Shown here: piece by piece, positions 52,517-61,312 of the stretch | How positions within the stretch are numbered: position 1 is the stretch's first letter | Layout of the letters: every line of letters starts with the position of its first letter | Assembly: GCF_004345605.1 (NCBI RefSeq) | Contig: NZ_SLVY01000011.1 | Location: forward strand, 124,001-188,000 | DNA: 64,000 nt | Reading direction: 5' to 3' | From: Rhodococcus sp. SMB37 | Lineage (GTDB): Bacteria > Actinomycetota > Actinomycetes > Mycobacteriales > Mycobacteriaceae | Translations under genes and position numbers: made by a program | The notes under the pieces: model-generated | Database searches by the model: none | The model's input: only the letters and a program-made list of their open reading frames with translations | Told to the model about the DNA's origin: nothing

Positions 52517-53613
52517 GCGGCGGCGATGCGGTCCCGGTGATCGGATTGATCGGTGGTTCCGGGACGGTGGGTCGCACAGCGGCGTTGCGAATGTCCGCAG
52601 CCGGGCTCGGATCGCTGCGTATCGGTGGCCGTAACCTCGATGCTGCAGCGGCCGTCGCCGCGGAATGTGTGGGGGAAGCCGAGCCGGTCCGGTTGGACCT
52701 GGCGGACGAAGCGAATCTCGAAGAGTTCTGCTGCGGCTGCAGCATCGTGGTGAACTGCGCCGGACCGTCCTATCTCGTGCTGGATTCGGTTGCGCGGACC
52801 GCCTTCTCCGTCGGTGCTGACTACATCGATATCGGTGGGGAGCTCCCCGCCGCCGATGCGCTCCGAGCTGCGGACACCGCGCGTGATCGGACTGCGATCT
52901 TCTCTGCGGGTGCGATGCCAGGCCTGTCCGGTCTGTTGCCGCGCTTGATTGCGCAGGACCGGCCGCTGCGCCGACTGGAAACGTATGTCGGTGGGGTGGC
53001 TCGGTTCACGGAGTTGTCGGCGGCCGACGGACTCCTCACCCGTGGAGAGCGCTTCGGCGAGTCGATGGCTTCGATGCGGGATGGGATGATCGATTCCAAT
53101 TCTGTTTCGCCGCTTCGTGATGTCTCGATTCCTGGCTTCCCGCGTCCGGTGCACGCGTGGCCGTATCTGACGACCGAAGCCCAGTCTCTGGGTGGGCTAC
53201 CGGGGGTCGCCGAGGTGCGTGCGTACAACGTCTTCGCGTCCGACCGCCTCACTCGCGCGATGACGCACGCGTGGGCGCAACTGTCGGAATCCCCGGATCA
53301 CGCCGAACTCGCGCCGTTCATACCGTCGATCGTCGACGCCACCATCGCTGACGAGGACGAATTCGGGTCGTTCTACGTAATGCTTTTCACGGGCCGGCCC
53401 GCGCCGGGACATCCTCGAGGTGTCACCCGGGTGGTTCTGCGCGCCGAGGATTCGTACGGTCTCAGCGGCTCGGTGGTTGCCCTCGCTGCCGAGCACATCC
53501 TGGTCGGACGAGTGTCGCCCGGTGTCCATCTTGCAGCCGAGGCACTCGACCCGTGCTACGCGGTGAAATGGCTCCGAGAAGATCCACTGGTGCACGAGCT
53601 GGTGGTGGCGTGA
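52513..53613 (+). CDS. Saccharopine dehydrogenase-like NAD(P) reductase
   Basis: 366 residues from GTG 52513. Rossmann N-terminus VIGLIGGSGTVGRTAALRMS, IRIGGRNLDAAAAV-type loop, and CSIVVNCAGPSYLVLDSVAR, then YIDIGGE, as in saccharopine dehydrogenase NADP-binding proteins. In yersiniabactin and pyochelin pathways a thiazolinyl reductase (YbtU/PchG) of a different family makes the thiazolidine. This protein occupies that position in the operon and may be a non-homologous replacement. Translationally coupled to the NRPS upstream. Confidence 0.8.
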   Translation: MSGGDAVPVIGLIGGSGTVGRTAALRMSAAGLGSLRIGGRNLDAAAAVAAECVGEAEPVRLDLADEANLEEFCCGCSIVVNCAGPSYLVLDSVARTAFSVGADYIDIGGELPAADALRAADTARDRTAIFSAGAMPGLSGLLPRLIAQDRPLRRLETYVGGVARFTELSAADGLLTRGERFGESMASMRDGMIDSNSVSPLRDVSIPGFPRPVHAWPYLTTEAQSLGGLPGVAEVRAYNVFASDRLTRAMTHAWAQLSESPDHAELAPFIPSIVDATIADEDEFGSFYVMLFTGRPAPGHPRGVTRVVLRAEDSYGLSGSVVALAAEHILVGRVSPGVHLAAEALDPCYAVKWLREDPLVHELVVA

Positions 53614-53682
53614 TGCGTGTGACGGTCTCGCCCTTCAGAGGCAGGGGTCACGAATGCCTGAGCGCACCCTGCGTCTGCGCGG

Positions 53683-54459
53683 TCAGTTCCGGACGGCCTC
53701 GAAGGTCCACACCTGGTCTGCGGGCGTCGGAGCGTCGCCGACCCGGTATCCGCCGTGGATGGACACGTCGGTGAATCCGGCTTGGTGCAGCATGGCGGTG
53801 AACTCTGCCATCCCGAACCACAGCAGCGAGAAGACTTGAAGCTCGGTGTGGGTCAACGCGCCCGCGTCCCACCGCTCGTAGCGGAGCCAACTGGTCGACC
53901 GCTGGGCGATCGGGTCGGCGGTCTTCTGCCACGTAGAGAGTGTGATCAGGCTCCCATCGTGCGACCAGTGGCGGACCGGGTCGGGGCCGGGTTCGACGTG
54001 CAGGGACGGCGGTTCGAGGTCGACGATGAGTCGCCCGCCCGAGGCGAGACTGCAGTGCATTGCTTCGAGCGCGGCGAGAGCGCTGTCGCGGTCCGGGACA
54101 AGAGCGAAGGACCCGGTCGGGATGACGATCGCCTCGTACACGTACTCATCTCGGTGGGCGGTCATATCGCCCTCGAAGACATCCGCGGTGAGCCCGTGTC
54201 GGGCGCAGTTTGTGCGGCACTGTTCGAGCATGGCAGTCGATGCATCGTAACCCCGTACAGAAAAACCCTGCTGGAGCAGGGGTATCAGGATCCGTCCTGT
54301 GCCTACCGCGGGTTCGAGAACGGGACCGGCTACGCCGCGCAGGCGCGACGAGTAGAACTCGACATCCCCGAAGGATGTTCCGATCGGCTTGTCGAGTTCG
54401 TATGCCAGAGTGGCCAGCGGACCGTACTCCCAGGCTTTCCCTCTCGCTTCCACCGTCAC
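53683..54459 (-). CDS. SAM-dependent methyltransferase
   Basis: 258 residues from GTG 54459 behind GAGGTGG. Motif I VLEPAVGTGRILIPLLQQG, then VRGYDASTAMLEQCRTNC and YVYEAIVIPTGSFALVPD. This subfamily acts on small molecules or is uncharacterised. It is convergent with the reductase of the metallophore operon and may not belong to it. Confidence 0.85.
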   Translation of the reverse strand: MTVEARGKAWEYGPLATLAYELDKPIGTSFGDVEFYSSRLRGVAGPVLEPAVGTGRILIPLLQQGFSVRGYDASTAMLEQCRTNCARHGLTADVFEGDMTAHRDEYVYEAIVIPTGSFALVPDRDSALAALEAMHCSLASGGRLIVDLEPPSLHVEPGPDPVRHWSHDGSLITLSTWQKTADPIAQRSTSWLRYERWDAGALTHTELQVFSLLWFGMAEFTAMLHQAGFTDVSIHGGYRVGDAPTPADQVWTFEAVRN

Positions 54460-54834
54460 CGATCCACCTCATCATCCAGACCTGCGCCTCGCGGCGCCGA
54501 ATGCATGTCGCGTGCACGGTATCCGCCGGGCCCGTTCCTGTCGAACCTATTTCGACCGAAGCGCCCGACGGCGGGGCTGTGCCATCCTCCACGGTATGCG
54601 AGCTCGGGTGTGTACGCCCGCCTTGCGAGCCAGCGCTGCGCTGCTCCACCGAATCAGGGGCTGTCGATGGGGGTTTCCAGAGCGTGTGGTGCGTGTAAGA
54701 GTGAGTTGGCTATAGAAACCATTGCAGACGAATAGATTCCGATTCTTTTGGACGGTGACGACTCGGGGGCGGGCTGCTCGTTGGGCGCGGCTACCTCACG
54801 CGACGAGAGTGCCCTGGCTCGGCGGCGAATGCTC
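54460..54834. other. Gene-free stretch
   Basis: No convincing reading frame, repeat or RNA was found. It lies upstream of the minus-strand methyltransferase, so it should hold that promoter. AT-rich bases at 54710-54745 stand out from the GC-rich surroundings. Confidence 0.4.
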
Positions 54835-55065
54835 TCACCGCAGCGGCCGGAAGCAGTCCTCGTTCAGTGCCGAACCGCTCTGCAGCATGCACAACCAATA
54901 GTCGAGTTGCTCCGCCGAGCCGGAGGGTGACGGTGCTGCCGCCGATGTTCCGGTCCCGGCTATGCACATAGTCATCACAGCGGCCGCGATCGTTCCTGGT
55001 CTCACTGAACGCCTCAGCACGCGGCGGCGAACCGGATAGGTTATCTGAATCGAACTGTCAAGCAT
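54835..55065 (-). CDS. Small secreted protein with two cysteines
   Basis: Up to 76 residues. An Arg-rich start is followed by a hydrophobic signal core and an AxA-type cleavage site (CIAGTGTSAAAPSPSGS). The mature part is about 30 residues (QLDYWLCMLQSGSALNEDCF) with two cysteines able to form a disulfide. ATG 55065 lies inside an inverted repeat; a GTG at about 55023 is an alternative start. No family recognised. Confidence 0.55.
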   Translation of the reverse strand: MLDSSIQITYPVRRRVLRRSVRPGTIAAAVMTMCIAGTGTSAAAPSPSGSAEQLDYWLCMLQSGSALNEDCFRPLR

Positions 55066-55080
55066 TCGAATCAGTTCGAT
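55049..55080. promoter_or_regulatory. Inverted repeat ATCGAACTG/CAGTTCGAT
   Basis: Perfect 9-bp arms at 55049-55057 and 55072-55080 around 14 bp, in the divergent gap between the secreted protein and the F420-type reductase. Operator-like; the regulator is unknown. Confidence 0.45.
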
Positions 55081-55176
55081 CCGGATGGCGCCATGCGGAA
55101 ATATCCGGCGGTGTCCGTTGTTGAGGCTTGCAGCGACCGCGACACATCGCGGCACTCGACGAAGGAGCACACGAAT

Positions 55177-55851
55177 ATGCGCATCGGAATCATCGGAGCC
55201 GGCCAGATCGGTGGCACGTTGACACGCAGGCTGACCGCGCTCGGTCACGACGTGCGTGTCTCGAACTCTCGGACACCGGACACGCTCGCGGAACTCGAGG
55301 CGGAGACCGGCGCCAAGGCGGTACTGAACACCGAAGCTGCCGAAGGAGCAGACCTGGTGATCGTGAGCATCCCGCAGAAGAACGTCGTGGACCTTCCTGC
55401 CGACATCCTCGCAGGTGCAGCCGATGGTGCTCCGGTGATCGAGACCAACAACTACTACCCGCAGCAGCGAGACGGATTGATCGCGGCGATCGAAGACGGC
55501 CAGGTGGAAAGTGAATGGGTGCAAGAACACCTCGGAGTACCGGTGTTCAAGGCATTCAACGGAATCTGGTGGAAGCACCTTCTCGAGAAGGGTCTACCTG
55601 TTGGGGCGAGTGGCCGAATCGCGCTTCCCGTTGCCGGCGACGACGCACGGAACAAGCAGGTGGTATTCGATCTGATCAATCAGCTCGGCTTCGACCCCGT
55701 CGACGCAGGTTCCCTCGAGGACTCCTGGCGTCAGCAGCCGGGAACCCCGGTCTACGGCAAGGATCTCGATCGGGAAGCCACGTTGAAGGCACTGGCGCAG
55801 GCAACGCCTGAGCGCACAGGCGAGTGGCGTGCTGATCCCGGTGTGAACTGA
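55177..55851 (+). CDS. NADP oxidoreductase, F420-dependent type
   Basis: 224 residues from ATG 55177 (RBS GAAGGAG). N-terminal MRIGIIGAGQIGGTLTRRLT and VSNSRTPDTLAELEAETGAK, then ADLVIVSIPQKN, the dinucleotide fold of the F420:NADP oxidoreductase family. Many relatives are NADPH-dependent reductases not proved to use F420. Context gives no substrate. Confidence 0.85.
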   Translation: MRIGIIGAGQIGGTLTRRLTALGHDVRVSNSRTPDTLAELEAETGAKAVLNTEAAEGADLVIVSIPQKNVVDLPADILAGAADGAPVIETNNYYPQQRDGLIAAIEDGQVESEWVQEHLGVPVFKAFNGIWWKHLLEKGLPVGASGRIALPVAGDDARNKQVVFDLINQLGFDPVDAGSLEDSWRQQPGTPVYGKDLDREATLKALAQATPERTGEWRADPGVN

Positions 55852-55875
55852 CACCAGTGTCGCAACCAGCGAATG

Positions 55876-56247
55876 TTAGTGGTGGGGCGGTTCGCCGGTC
55901 ACCACATGGTCGGCGTGATTGAGACCTTCGCGCACGAGTCGCGCCAGGTGCCCGCCGCGCAGCCGGTAGATCACCCGGCGACCCTCTTTGCGGGTCTCGA
56001 CCATTCCGGTGAACCGCAACTTGGCCAGATGTTGACTGACTGCGGTGCGCGAGGCCCCGCACGCTTCGGTGAGGGCGGTGACGTCGGCGTCGGTGTGGCT
56101 GAGCAGCCACAGCAGATGCAGCCGCGTCGGATCCGAGAGCATCCGGAACACCCCGGTGGCCGCCTCGAGACGTGCCGCATCGGGGGCGACCGGGTGGATC
56201 AGACTGGCATCCGGCTCGGCGGGCGATGGGGGAACGTTGTCGGTCAC
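55876..56247 (-). CDS. ArsR/SmtB family metal-sensing repressor
   Basis: 123 residues from GTG 56247, behind AAGGGGGAG. HTH: FRMLSDPTRLHLLWLLSHTD, CGASRTAVSQHLAKLRFTGM. The last helix has His-X10-His-X2-His (GGHLARLVREGLNHADHVV), close to the alpha-5 site of SmtB (Asp-X-His-X10-His-X2-Glu), and the tail ends in two His. Zinc, cobalt or nickel sensing is inferred. Downstream of, and probably co-transcribed with, the MFS exporter (32-bp gap). Confidence 0.88.
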   Translation of the reverse strand: MTDNVPPSPAEPDASLIHPVAPDAARLEAATGVFRMLSDPTRLHLLWLLSHTDADVTALTEACGASRTAVSQHLAKLRFTGMVETRKEGRRVIYRLRGGHLARLVREGLNHADHVVTGEPPHH

Positions 56248-56279
56248 CGTGCTCCCCCTTGTGCTTCGCTTCATGGGCC

Positions 56280-57518
56280 TTACGTGATCGACGGTTCGGT
56301 CGCTTTCGCCGACATGGACCGTGGCCACAGCCGCGTCGCCACGACTACAGCGAGTGTAGCCAGCAACGCGAGCGCTACTGCGGCCACTGGCTGCCCGACA
56401 CGCGCCCCCACCCACCCGGCGACCGGGTAGGTCAGCAGGAAACACGCGTGTGACAGGGAGAACTGCGCGGTGAACACCGCCGATCGGGTCGAGGGGGTGG
56501 ACTGATAGCGCAGCAACCGCGCCGATGGAGTGCTGACCAGCGACGTGCCCGCCCCGAGCATTCCCCACATCGCCGCAAGGACCGCCCACCCGAGTACGGG
56601 TCCGGGACCGATGAACAGGACCACCGCGACCGCCGTGAGGCCGATCGGCAGGACGGTGCAGCCGGCGAGCATCACCGTCCGATCCGGCGCCTGGCTCAAT
56701 ACCCGCGGCAGAGTCAGCGCCACGGCCATGGATCCGGCGCCGTAACATCCCAATGCCACCGCAACGCCGGTGTTGCTGCCCCCGAGTAGATCCCGTACGT
56801 AGACCACGGTGTTGACCAGCACCAGTGCGGTGGCAGCGGCCACCGCCAGATTCATCACGAGCAAGGCCCTCAGTACCGGGCGGGCGGTCATCACCCTGGC
56901 GCCGGCGGTGATCCGCGCCCGCAGTGGCTGTCCCCGGTCCGGCGGTGGCAGGGGCGGCAGCGACGTGGTCCACACCAGGACGCCCGAGGCAGCGAAACCG
57001 AGTACGGTGCCGATGAACAGGACGTTGTAGTCGATCACCAGTAGCAGCGCTGCCGCGAGCATCGGGGAGAGCACCGCTTCGAGGTCGTGGGCCAGGCGGG
57101 AGAGCGACAGCGCCGCGGTGTAGTCGTCCTCGTCTTCGAGAACCGAGGGGATCACCGACTGGAACGCCGGGGTGAAGGTCGCCGACGCGGCCTGGAGCAC
57201 GAAGATCAGCGCGTAGATCTGCCACACCTGCGCCACGAACGGCAACGCCAGCGCCACGACGGCGCGCACCGCATCGGCGGTGATCAGAACCGTTTTGCGG
57301 GGCAGCCGGTCGGTCAGGGCGGCGATCACCGGAGCGACCGCCACGTACGCAAGCATCTTGATCGCCAACGCCGTTCCCAGCACCGCACCGGCGTCGCTGC
57401 CTGCCAGATCGTAGGCCAGCAAACCCAACGCCACCGTCAACAGGCCGGTACCGACCAATGCCACCACCTGCGCGGTGAACAGCCGCCGGAACACCGGATG
57501 GGCCAACGCCCTGAGCAT
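56280..57518 (-). CDS. MFS exporter (DHA3/NreB-like), probable metal efflux
   Basis: About 412 residues from ATG 57518. Twelve-helix MFS: PVFRRLFTAQVVALVGTGLL, ALTDRLPRKTVLITADAVRA, then FTPAFQSVIPSVLEDED. The DHA3 group includes EntS siderophore exporters and NreB nickel exporters. Pairing with an SmtB-like regulator and a His-rich protein favours metal export, but export of the metallophore made next door is also possible. Confidence 0.85.
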   Translation of the reverse strand: MLRALAHPVFRRLFTAQVVALVGTGLLTVALGLLAYDLAGSDAGAVLGTALAIKMLAYVAVAPVIAALTDRLPRKTVLITADAVRAVVALALPFVAQVWQIYALIFVLQAASATFTPAFQSVIPSVLEDEDDYTAALSLSRLAHDLEAVLSPMLAAALLLVIDYNVLFIGTVLGFAASGVLVWTTSLPPLPPPDRGQPLRARITAGARVMTARPVLRALLVMNLAVAAATALVLVNTVVYVRDLLGGSNTGVAVALGCYGAGSMAVALTLPRVLSQAPDRTVMLAGCTVLPIGLTAVAVVLFIGPGPVLGWAVLAAMWGMLGAGTSLVSTPSARLLRYQSTPSTRSAVFTAQFSLSHACFLLTYPVAGWVGARVGQPVAAVALALLATLAVVVATRLWPRSMSAKATEPSIT

Positions 57519-57557
57519 CGTCCCGGTCTTGTGTGCCTCCACTCGATAAGAATATAA

Positions 57558-57573
57558 GTGCGCACGTGCGCAC
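57558..57573. promoter_or_regulatory. Palindromic operator GTGCGCAC-GTGCGCAC
   Basis: A perfect 16-bp palindrome made of a tandem, self-complementary octamer, 40 bp upstream of the MFS ATG in the divergent gap facing the His-rich gene. A likely site for the SmtB-like repressor. Confidence 0.6.
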
Positions 57574-57693
57574 ACAACTGTGCGAAGAGCTGGCGCATTC
57601 CCCCCGGTTGCGCAGGAACCGGGGTACACGACCCCCGATGAGTGGGAGACTGGAACTTGCCGAACCTCCACCGCACGTCCACCGAGGAGTTCG

Positions 57694-57990
57694 ATGATGA
57701 CCGACCATCAGGAACACACCGGCCACGAGCATGTCCACGCCGACGGTTGCGGACACGTGGCCGTACCCCATGGCGACCACGTCGACTATGTCCACGACGG
57801 GCACCTGCACCGCGCTCACGATGGGCATTTCGACGAATGCGAACCCACCGAACATCGGGTTCACGACGGGCATGATCACACCCACGGTCCAGGGTGCGGG
57901 CACGTAGCGGTCCCGCACGGTGATCATGTCGACTATGTCCACGACGGGCACAGGCACGCTGCGCACGACGGCCACTACGACGACCACTGA
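57694..57990 (+). CDS. Histidine-rich metal-binding protein
   Basis: 98 residues with 27 His and many Asp. Two 20-residue repeats are identical: GCGHVAVPHGDHVDYVHDGH at 18-37 and 67-86. Each repeat is followed by HXH-type tails. RBS GAGGAG precedes ATG 57694 (ATG 57697 also possible). No membrane segment. It is expected to buffer or store zinc, nickel or cobalt in the cytoplasm. Divergent from the MFS/SmtB pair. Confidence 0.85.
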   Translation: MMTDHQEHTGHEHVHADGCGHVAVPHGDHVDYVHDGHLHRAHDGHFDECEPTEHRVHDGHDHTHGPGCGHVAVPHGDHVDYVHDGHRHAAHDGHYDDH

Positions 57991-58012
57991 CGCGGTTCGT
58001 CCGGCGTCCGTG

Positions 58013-58189
58013 CTACCGGCCGGCAAAGACGGCCACGGGCGGCGTTTTCGCGTCCTGGCAGTCCATCGCCGTGGCGATCACGAGCACGATCAAGCCGGAC
58101 ACCGTGGCGGCTGCGCCCACCCAGATGGGTGAGGTGAAACCCGAACCGGCGGCGATGGCGATGCCGCCCAGCCACGCTCCGAGCGCGTT
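58013..58189 (-). pseudogene. C-terminal remnant of an MFS transporter
   Basis: About 58 residues in frame on the minus strand (NALGAWLGGIAIAAGSGFTS, PIWVGAAATVSGLIVLV, ending DAKTPPVAVFAGR and a stop). It matches the last two helices of AraJ/Bcr-type MFS drug exporters. The upstream part is lost at about 58190. The following 58190-58435 has no gene I recognise. Confidence 0.7.
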
Positions 58190-58435
58190 ACACGACTACC
58201 CACGGGTGAGAAGCCGTGCGCGCAGAAGCAGTGACAACTATCGCGTGGGAAACGCCCGCTGAGTGAGATCCGCGTTGCTGGCACCAGGAGTGCCCGACCG
58301 CGGAGGGTCGCCTTTACCCATGAAGCAGTCTTTCGTCCGATTCGACCTGGCCGCCGATCCGGCATCGATACCCGGCACCCCACGTTCTGAGGAGACCCAC
58401 CGCAGCTGCTTGACGCCGAGGACCGGTTACATAAC

Positions 58436-59044
58436 TCAGTGGTCCGTGGCTGTCCGAGCCCGCAGCATCGCCCACACCTTCGGCCCGTTGTCGGGAAGGG
58501 ACACGCTTCCGGTGACCTCGAACCCCAGGCCTTCATAGAAGGCGACATTGGACGGAGACGACGTCTCCAAATATGCCGCATAGCCTTGATCCTTTGCCGC
58601 CTTCAGTCCGGGTTCGAGCACAGCTCGACCCAGGCCCCGACCCTGAGAGGCAGGCGCAACACCCACCGTTGCCAGGTGCCAGACATGATCCGTCGGCCGT
58701 AAACACGCGGTTGCCTCATCGGCCCTCGCGGCGATTTCCGCTCGGTCACCGTACAAGTCGGTGACCTGGTCCGCGATGTCACCGAAAGCCGCGTCCAGAC
58801 CTGTCGAGGACGGGGTAATCCACACCGCCACCGCAGCCAGATCATCTGATACCCAGACGTTTCCGATTCGCAGTCCGATCTCGGTCAAGAACAATCGCTG
58901 CAACGACCGCACTCGGTCTTGGTGATCACGCGAATCGACGGTATGTCGGGTGAACGGATAGTCGGCAAAGGCAAGACCAAGGGTCTGTGCGGCATCGACA
59001 GTGTCACTCGACGTCGCCGGCCGAATCTGAAAACTGCTAGTCAC
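58436..59044 (-). CDS. GNAT family N-acetyltransferase
   Basis: 202 residues from GTG 59044. Acetyl-CoA motif WHLATVGVAPASQGRGLGRAV is clear, followed by AAYLETSSPSNVAFYEGLGF. The N-terminal half is typical of uncharacterised actinobacterial GNATs. Substrate not predictable. Confidence 0.88.
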   Translation of the reverse strand: MTSSFQIRPATSSDTVDAAQTLGLAFADYPFTRHTVDSRDHQDRVRSLQRLFLTEIGLRIGNVWVSDDLAAVAVWITPSSTGLDAAFGDIADQVTDLYGDRAEIAARADEATACLRPTDHVWHLATVGVAPASQGRGLGRAVLEPGLKAAKDQGYAAYLETSSPSNVAFYEGLGFEVTGSVSLPDNGPKVWAMLRARTATDH

Positions 59045-59119
59045 GTGCCGCCACGTTACCCGTCGACTCGGGACGGTTCAGGCTGGCCCGCAAACGAACC
59101 GGCCAGCGCATGGTACTGA

Positions 59120-59440
59120 GGTTCACCCTGCGCCCGCCACCTCGTCGCCGACGCCGGGATCACCACGGTCAGGCGCAAGAGCGATTCCTGCATGCACAGC
59201 GAGCGCCCGGCCTGGACGGGAACCGCAAATTCAAACGCGCCCTGCTCTTGTCCGCAATCACGATCGCGGCCTCACGACCCCCACCGGTCGCGTCTACTAA
59301 GACCCCGAATACCTGCAGGGCAAGAAACGCAAAGCTGCCCCAGCTGCCTCGCCTGGCACCGCTGCGAGTTCGTCGACGCGAGGCTCAAACAAGACGCCCT
59401 ACCACTCATCGACGGTGTTGGAAGGCGAACGTAGGGATAC
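59120..59440 (+). pseudogene. Degenerate IS110-type transposase remnant
   Basis: Scattered matches to the C-terminal domain of IS110-group transposases in changing frames: GNRKFKRALLLSAITIA, a TPTGRVY-then-stop piece in another frame, then PEYLQGKKRK. The order agrees with family features (RN-K-KRA-FLSA, YD-KR-EGK) but with stops and frameshifts. Identity is probable, not certain. The surrounding 59045-59461 contains no intact gene. Confidence 0.5.
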
Positions 59441-59461
59441 TCCCGGCCTTATCCGGAGGTC

Positions 59462-59632
59462 CTAACTCCGCGCGAGCCGAACGGCCTTCTCGGTGAAGTA
59501 GCCGACTTCGCCGTTGGCATCCTCGACCCCGATGACGAACTTGCCCGAGGGCGTGGCTCGGACATCGATGACCGTGCCGCGTCCGCGCGTAGTGAACACG
59601 TCGGTTCCTGGCGTGAAGATGGTGTCGCTCAT
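59462..59632 (-). CDS. Small SH3/KOW-like hypothetical protein (56 aa)
   Basis: ATG 59632 gives [20 protein letters not shown], then [20 protein letters not shown] and a short basic end. The alternation of Val, Gly and charged residues suggests a small beta-barrel. Function unknown. Confidence 0.6.
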   Translation of the reverse strand: MSDTIFTPGTDVFTTRGRGTVIDVRATPSGKFVIGVEDANGEVGYFTEKAVRLARS

Positions 59633-59857
59633 ACGCCTGATTATGCAGGCGTCAGCCGCCGGCGAGCCCGTCCGCGGTCGCCGGGGATTCTGCTCCTGCG
59701 GCCAGTTCATCGAACACGCAGTCAACCCCTGAACCGCTTCGGCCCGCGCCTCCCGCTGGGCGGACGCACCCGTTGTCGCTGTGGCGGAGCACGGCCCAGT
59801 CTGAGTCGCGTCCGACAGGTCTTATGAGCGTTGCGTAGTCCACCACGGGAGTGCTGA

Positions 59858-61231
59858 ATGAATCCACAAATGCCGGCCTCGGCGGAAGAGCCGAAACCCT
59901 CTCCTGGCGAGCCGAACTCGTCATCGGTGAATCCGTCGCAGTTGCGGAAAGTGACGCTGTCGAGCTTGCTGGGTACCACCATCGAGTACTACGACTTCCT
60001 GCTCTACAGCACGATGGCCGCTCTGGTGCTGGGACGATTGTTCTTCCCGGTGACGAACTCGGCCGTGTCGACGATCGCCGCGTTCGGGACCCTGGCAGCC
60101 GGGTACGTGGCGCGTCCGATCGGCGGTCTGATCTTCGGGCACTTCGGCGACAAGCTGGGGCGCAAGAAGATGCTGGTGATCACGATGGTGTTGATGGGTG
60201 TCGCCAGCTTCGGGATCGGCATCTTGCCCACCTACGAGCAGATCGGGATTCTCGCGCCGATCCTGCTCGTGACTCTGCGCATCCTGCAAGGCGTCGCAGT
60301 GGGCGGGGAATGGGGCGGCGCGGCGTTGATGGTCGCCGAGCATGCGGATCCTCGCCGGCGCGGGTTCTGGACCGGACTCATGCAGCTCGGTTCGCCGTTC
60401 GGGTTCCTGTTGTCGACCTCTGCGGTCATGCTCGTGAGCTTCCTGCCGAGCGAAGCGTTCGACTCATGGGGATGGCGGATCCCGTTCCTGTTGAGTGCGT
60501 TGCTCCTGGTGATCGGCCTCTACATTCGGATGAGTGTGGTCGAAAGCCCGGTGTTCGAGGCGGCCGCGGAGAAGGCAGCGGCATCGGAGGCCGAGAAGCC
60601 TCCTGCTCTACAGATCCTGCGCGCACCGAGGGCGTTGATTCTGGCCTGCGCGGTGGGGATCGGCCCGTTCGCGATGACCGCGTTGATCACCTCGCATGCG
60701 ATCTCGTATTCCACGTCGATCGGATACGAACAATCGACAGTGATGCAGATTCTTCTGTTGATGTCGGTCGTCTCGATCATCACGATACCGTCGTTCTCCG
60801 CGTTGTCGGACCGAGTGGGGCGACGCACGGTGGCTCTCACCGGCGCGGCTGTCGCAGTGGTGTACGCGTTCCCGCTGTACATGCTGGTCGACTCGGGATC
60901 GATTGTGCTGCTCGCTGCAGGGTTGTTGTTCGGACAGGTGGTGCAGTCGGCAATGTACGCGCCGCTCGCGCCAATGTTGTCGGAGATGTTCGGTACCGAG
61001 GTGCGCTACACGGGTGTGTCACTGGGATACCAATTGGCGAGCCTGATCGGTGCCGGGTTCACCCCGATGATCGCGGCGAGCGTGCTCGTGGCCTCCGACG
61101 GATCCAGCACCCCGTTGAGCCTCATTCTCGCTGGTGCCGCTGGCATCTCCATTGTCGCCGCATGGTTGGCGTCGGAAACCCGAGGTAAGAGCCTGGCGGA
61201 AGAGTCGGTCCAACAGCAGGTGTCGGCGTAG
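59858..61231 (+). CDS. MHS-family MFS transporter
   Basis: 457 residues. TIEYYDFLLYSTMAALVLGR and GHFGDKLGRKKMLVITM with GVAVGGEWGGAALMVAEHA are typical of metabolite:proton symporters (shikimate, citrate or aromatic acid type). ATG 59858 follows GGGAG. A strong terminator follows. It probably imports the substrate handled by the amidohydrolase and flavoprotein downstream. Confidence 0.92.
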   Translation: MNPQMPASAEEPKPSPGEPNSSSVNPSQLRKVTLSSLLGTTIEYYDFLLYSTMAALVLGRLFFPVTNSAVSTIAAFGTLAAGYVARPIGGLIFGHFGDKLGRKKMLVITMVLMGVASFGIGILPTYEQIGILAPILLVTLRILQGVAVGGEWGGAALMVAEHADPRRRGFWTGLMQLGSPFGFLLSTSAVMLVSFLPSEAFDSWGWRIPFLLSALLLVIGLYIRMSVVESPVFEAAAEKAAASEAEKPPALQILRAPRALILACAVGIGPFAMTALITSHAISYSTSIGYEQSTVMQILLLMSVVSIITIPSFSALSDRVGRRTVALTGAAVAVVYAFPLYMLVDSGSIVLLAAGLLFGQVVQSAMYAPLAPMLSEMFGTEVRYTGVSLGYQLASLIGAGFTPMIAASVLVASDGSSTPLSLILAGAAGISIVAAWLASETRGKSLAEESVQQQVSA

Positions 61232-61236
61232 CCCCG

Positions 61237-61273
61237 CACCACCCGCTGATCGGATTCCGATCAGCGGGTGGTG
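61237..61273. terminator. 17-bp perfect hairpin terminator
   Basis: Arms 61237-61253 (CACCACCCGCTGATCGG) and 61257-61273 are perfectly complementary with loop ATT. It begins 5 bp after the MFS stop. A weak T-tract (ATCTTGG) follows. Confidence 0.8.
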
Positions 61274-61312
61274 ATCTTGGCTGCCGCAGGCCGGCGCGGC
61301 ACGCTCGTGCAG

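Noticed and set aside
58190-58435. Small plus-strand frame beginning MKQSFVRFDLAADPAS
   Set aside because: Poor ribosome site, no family, and it sits among gene debris.
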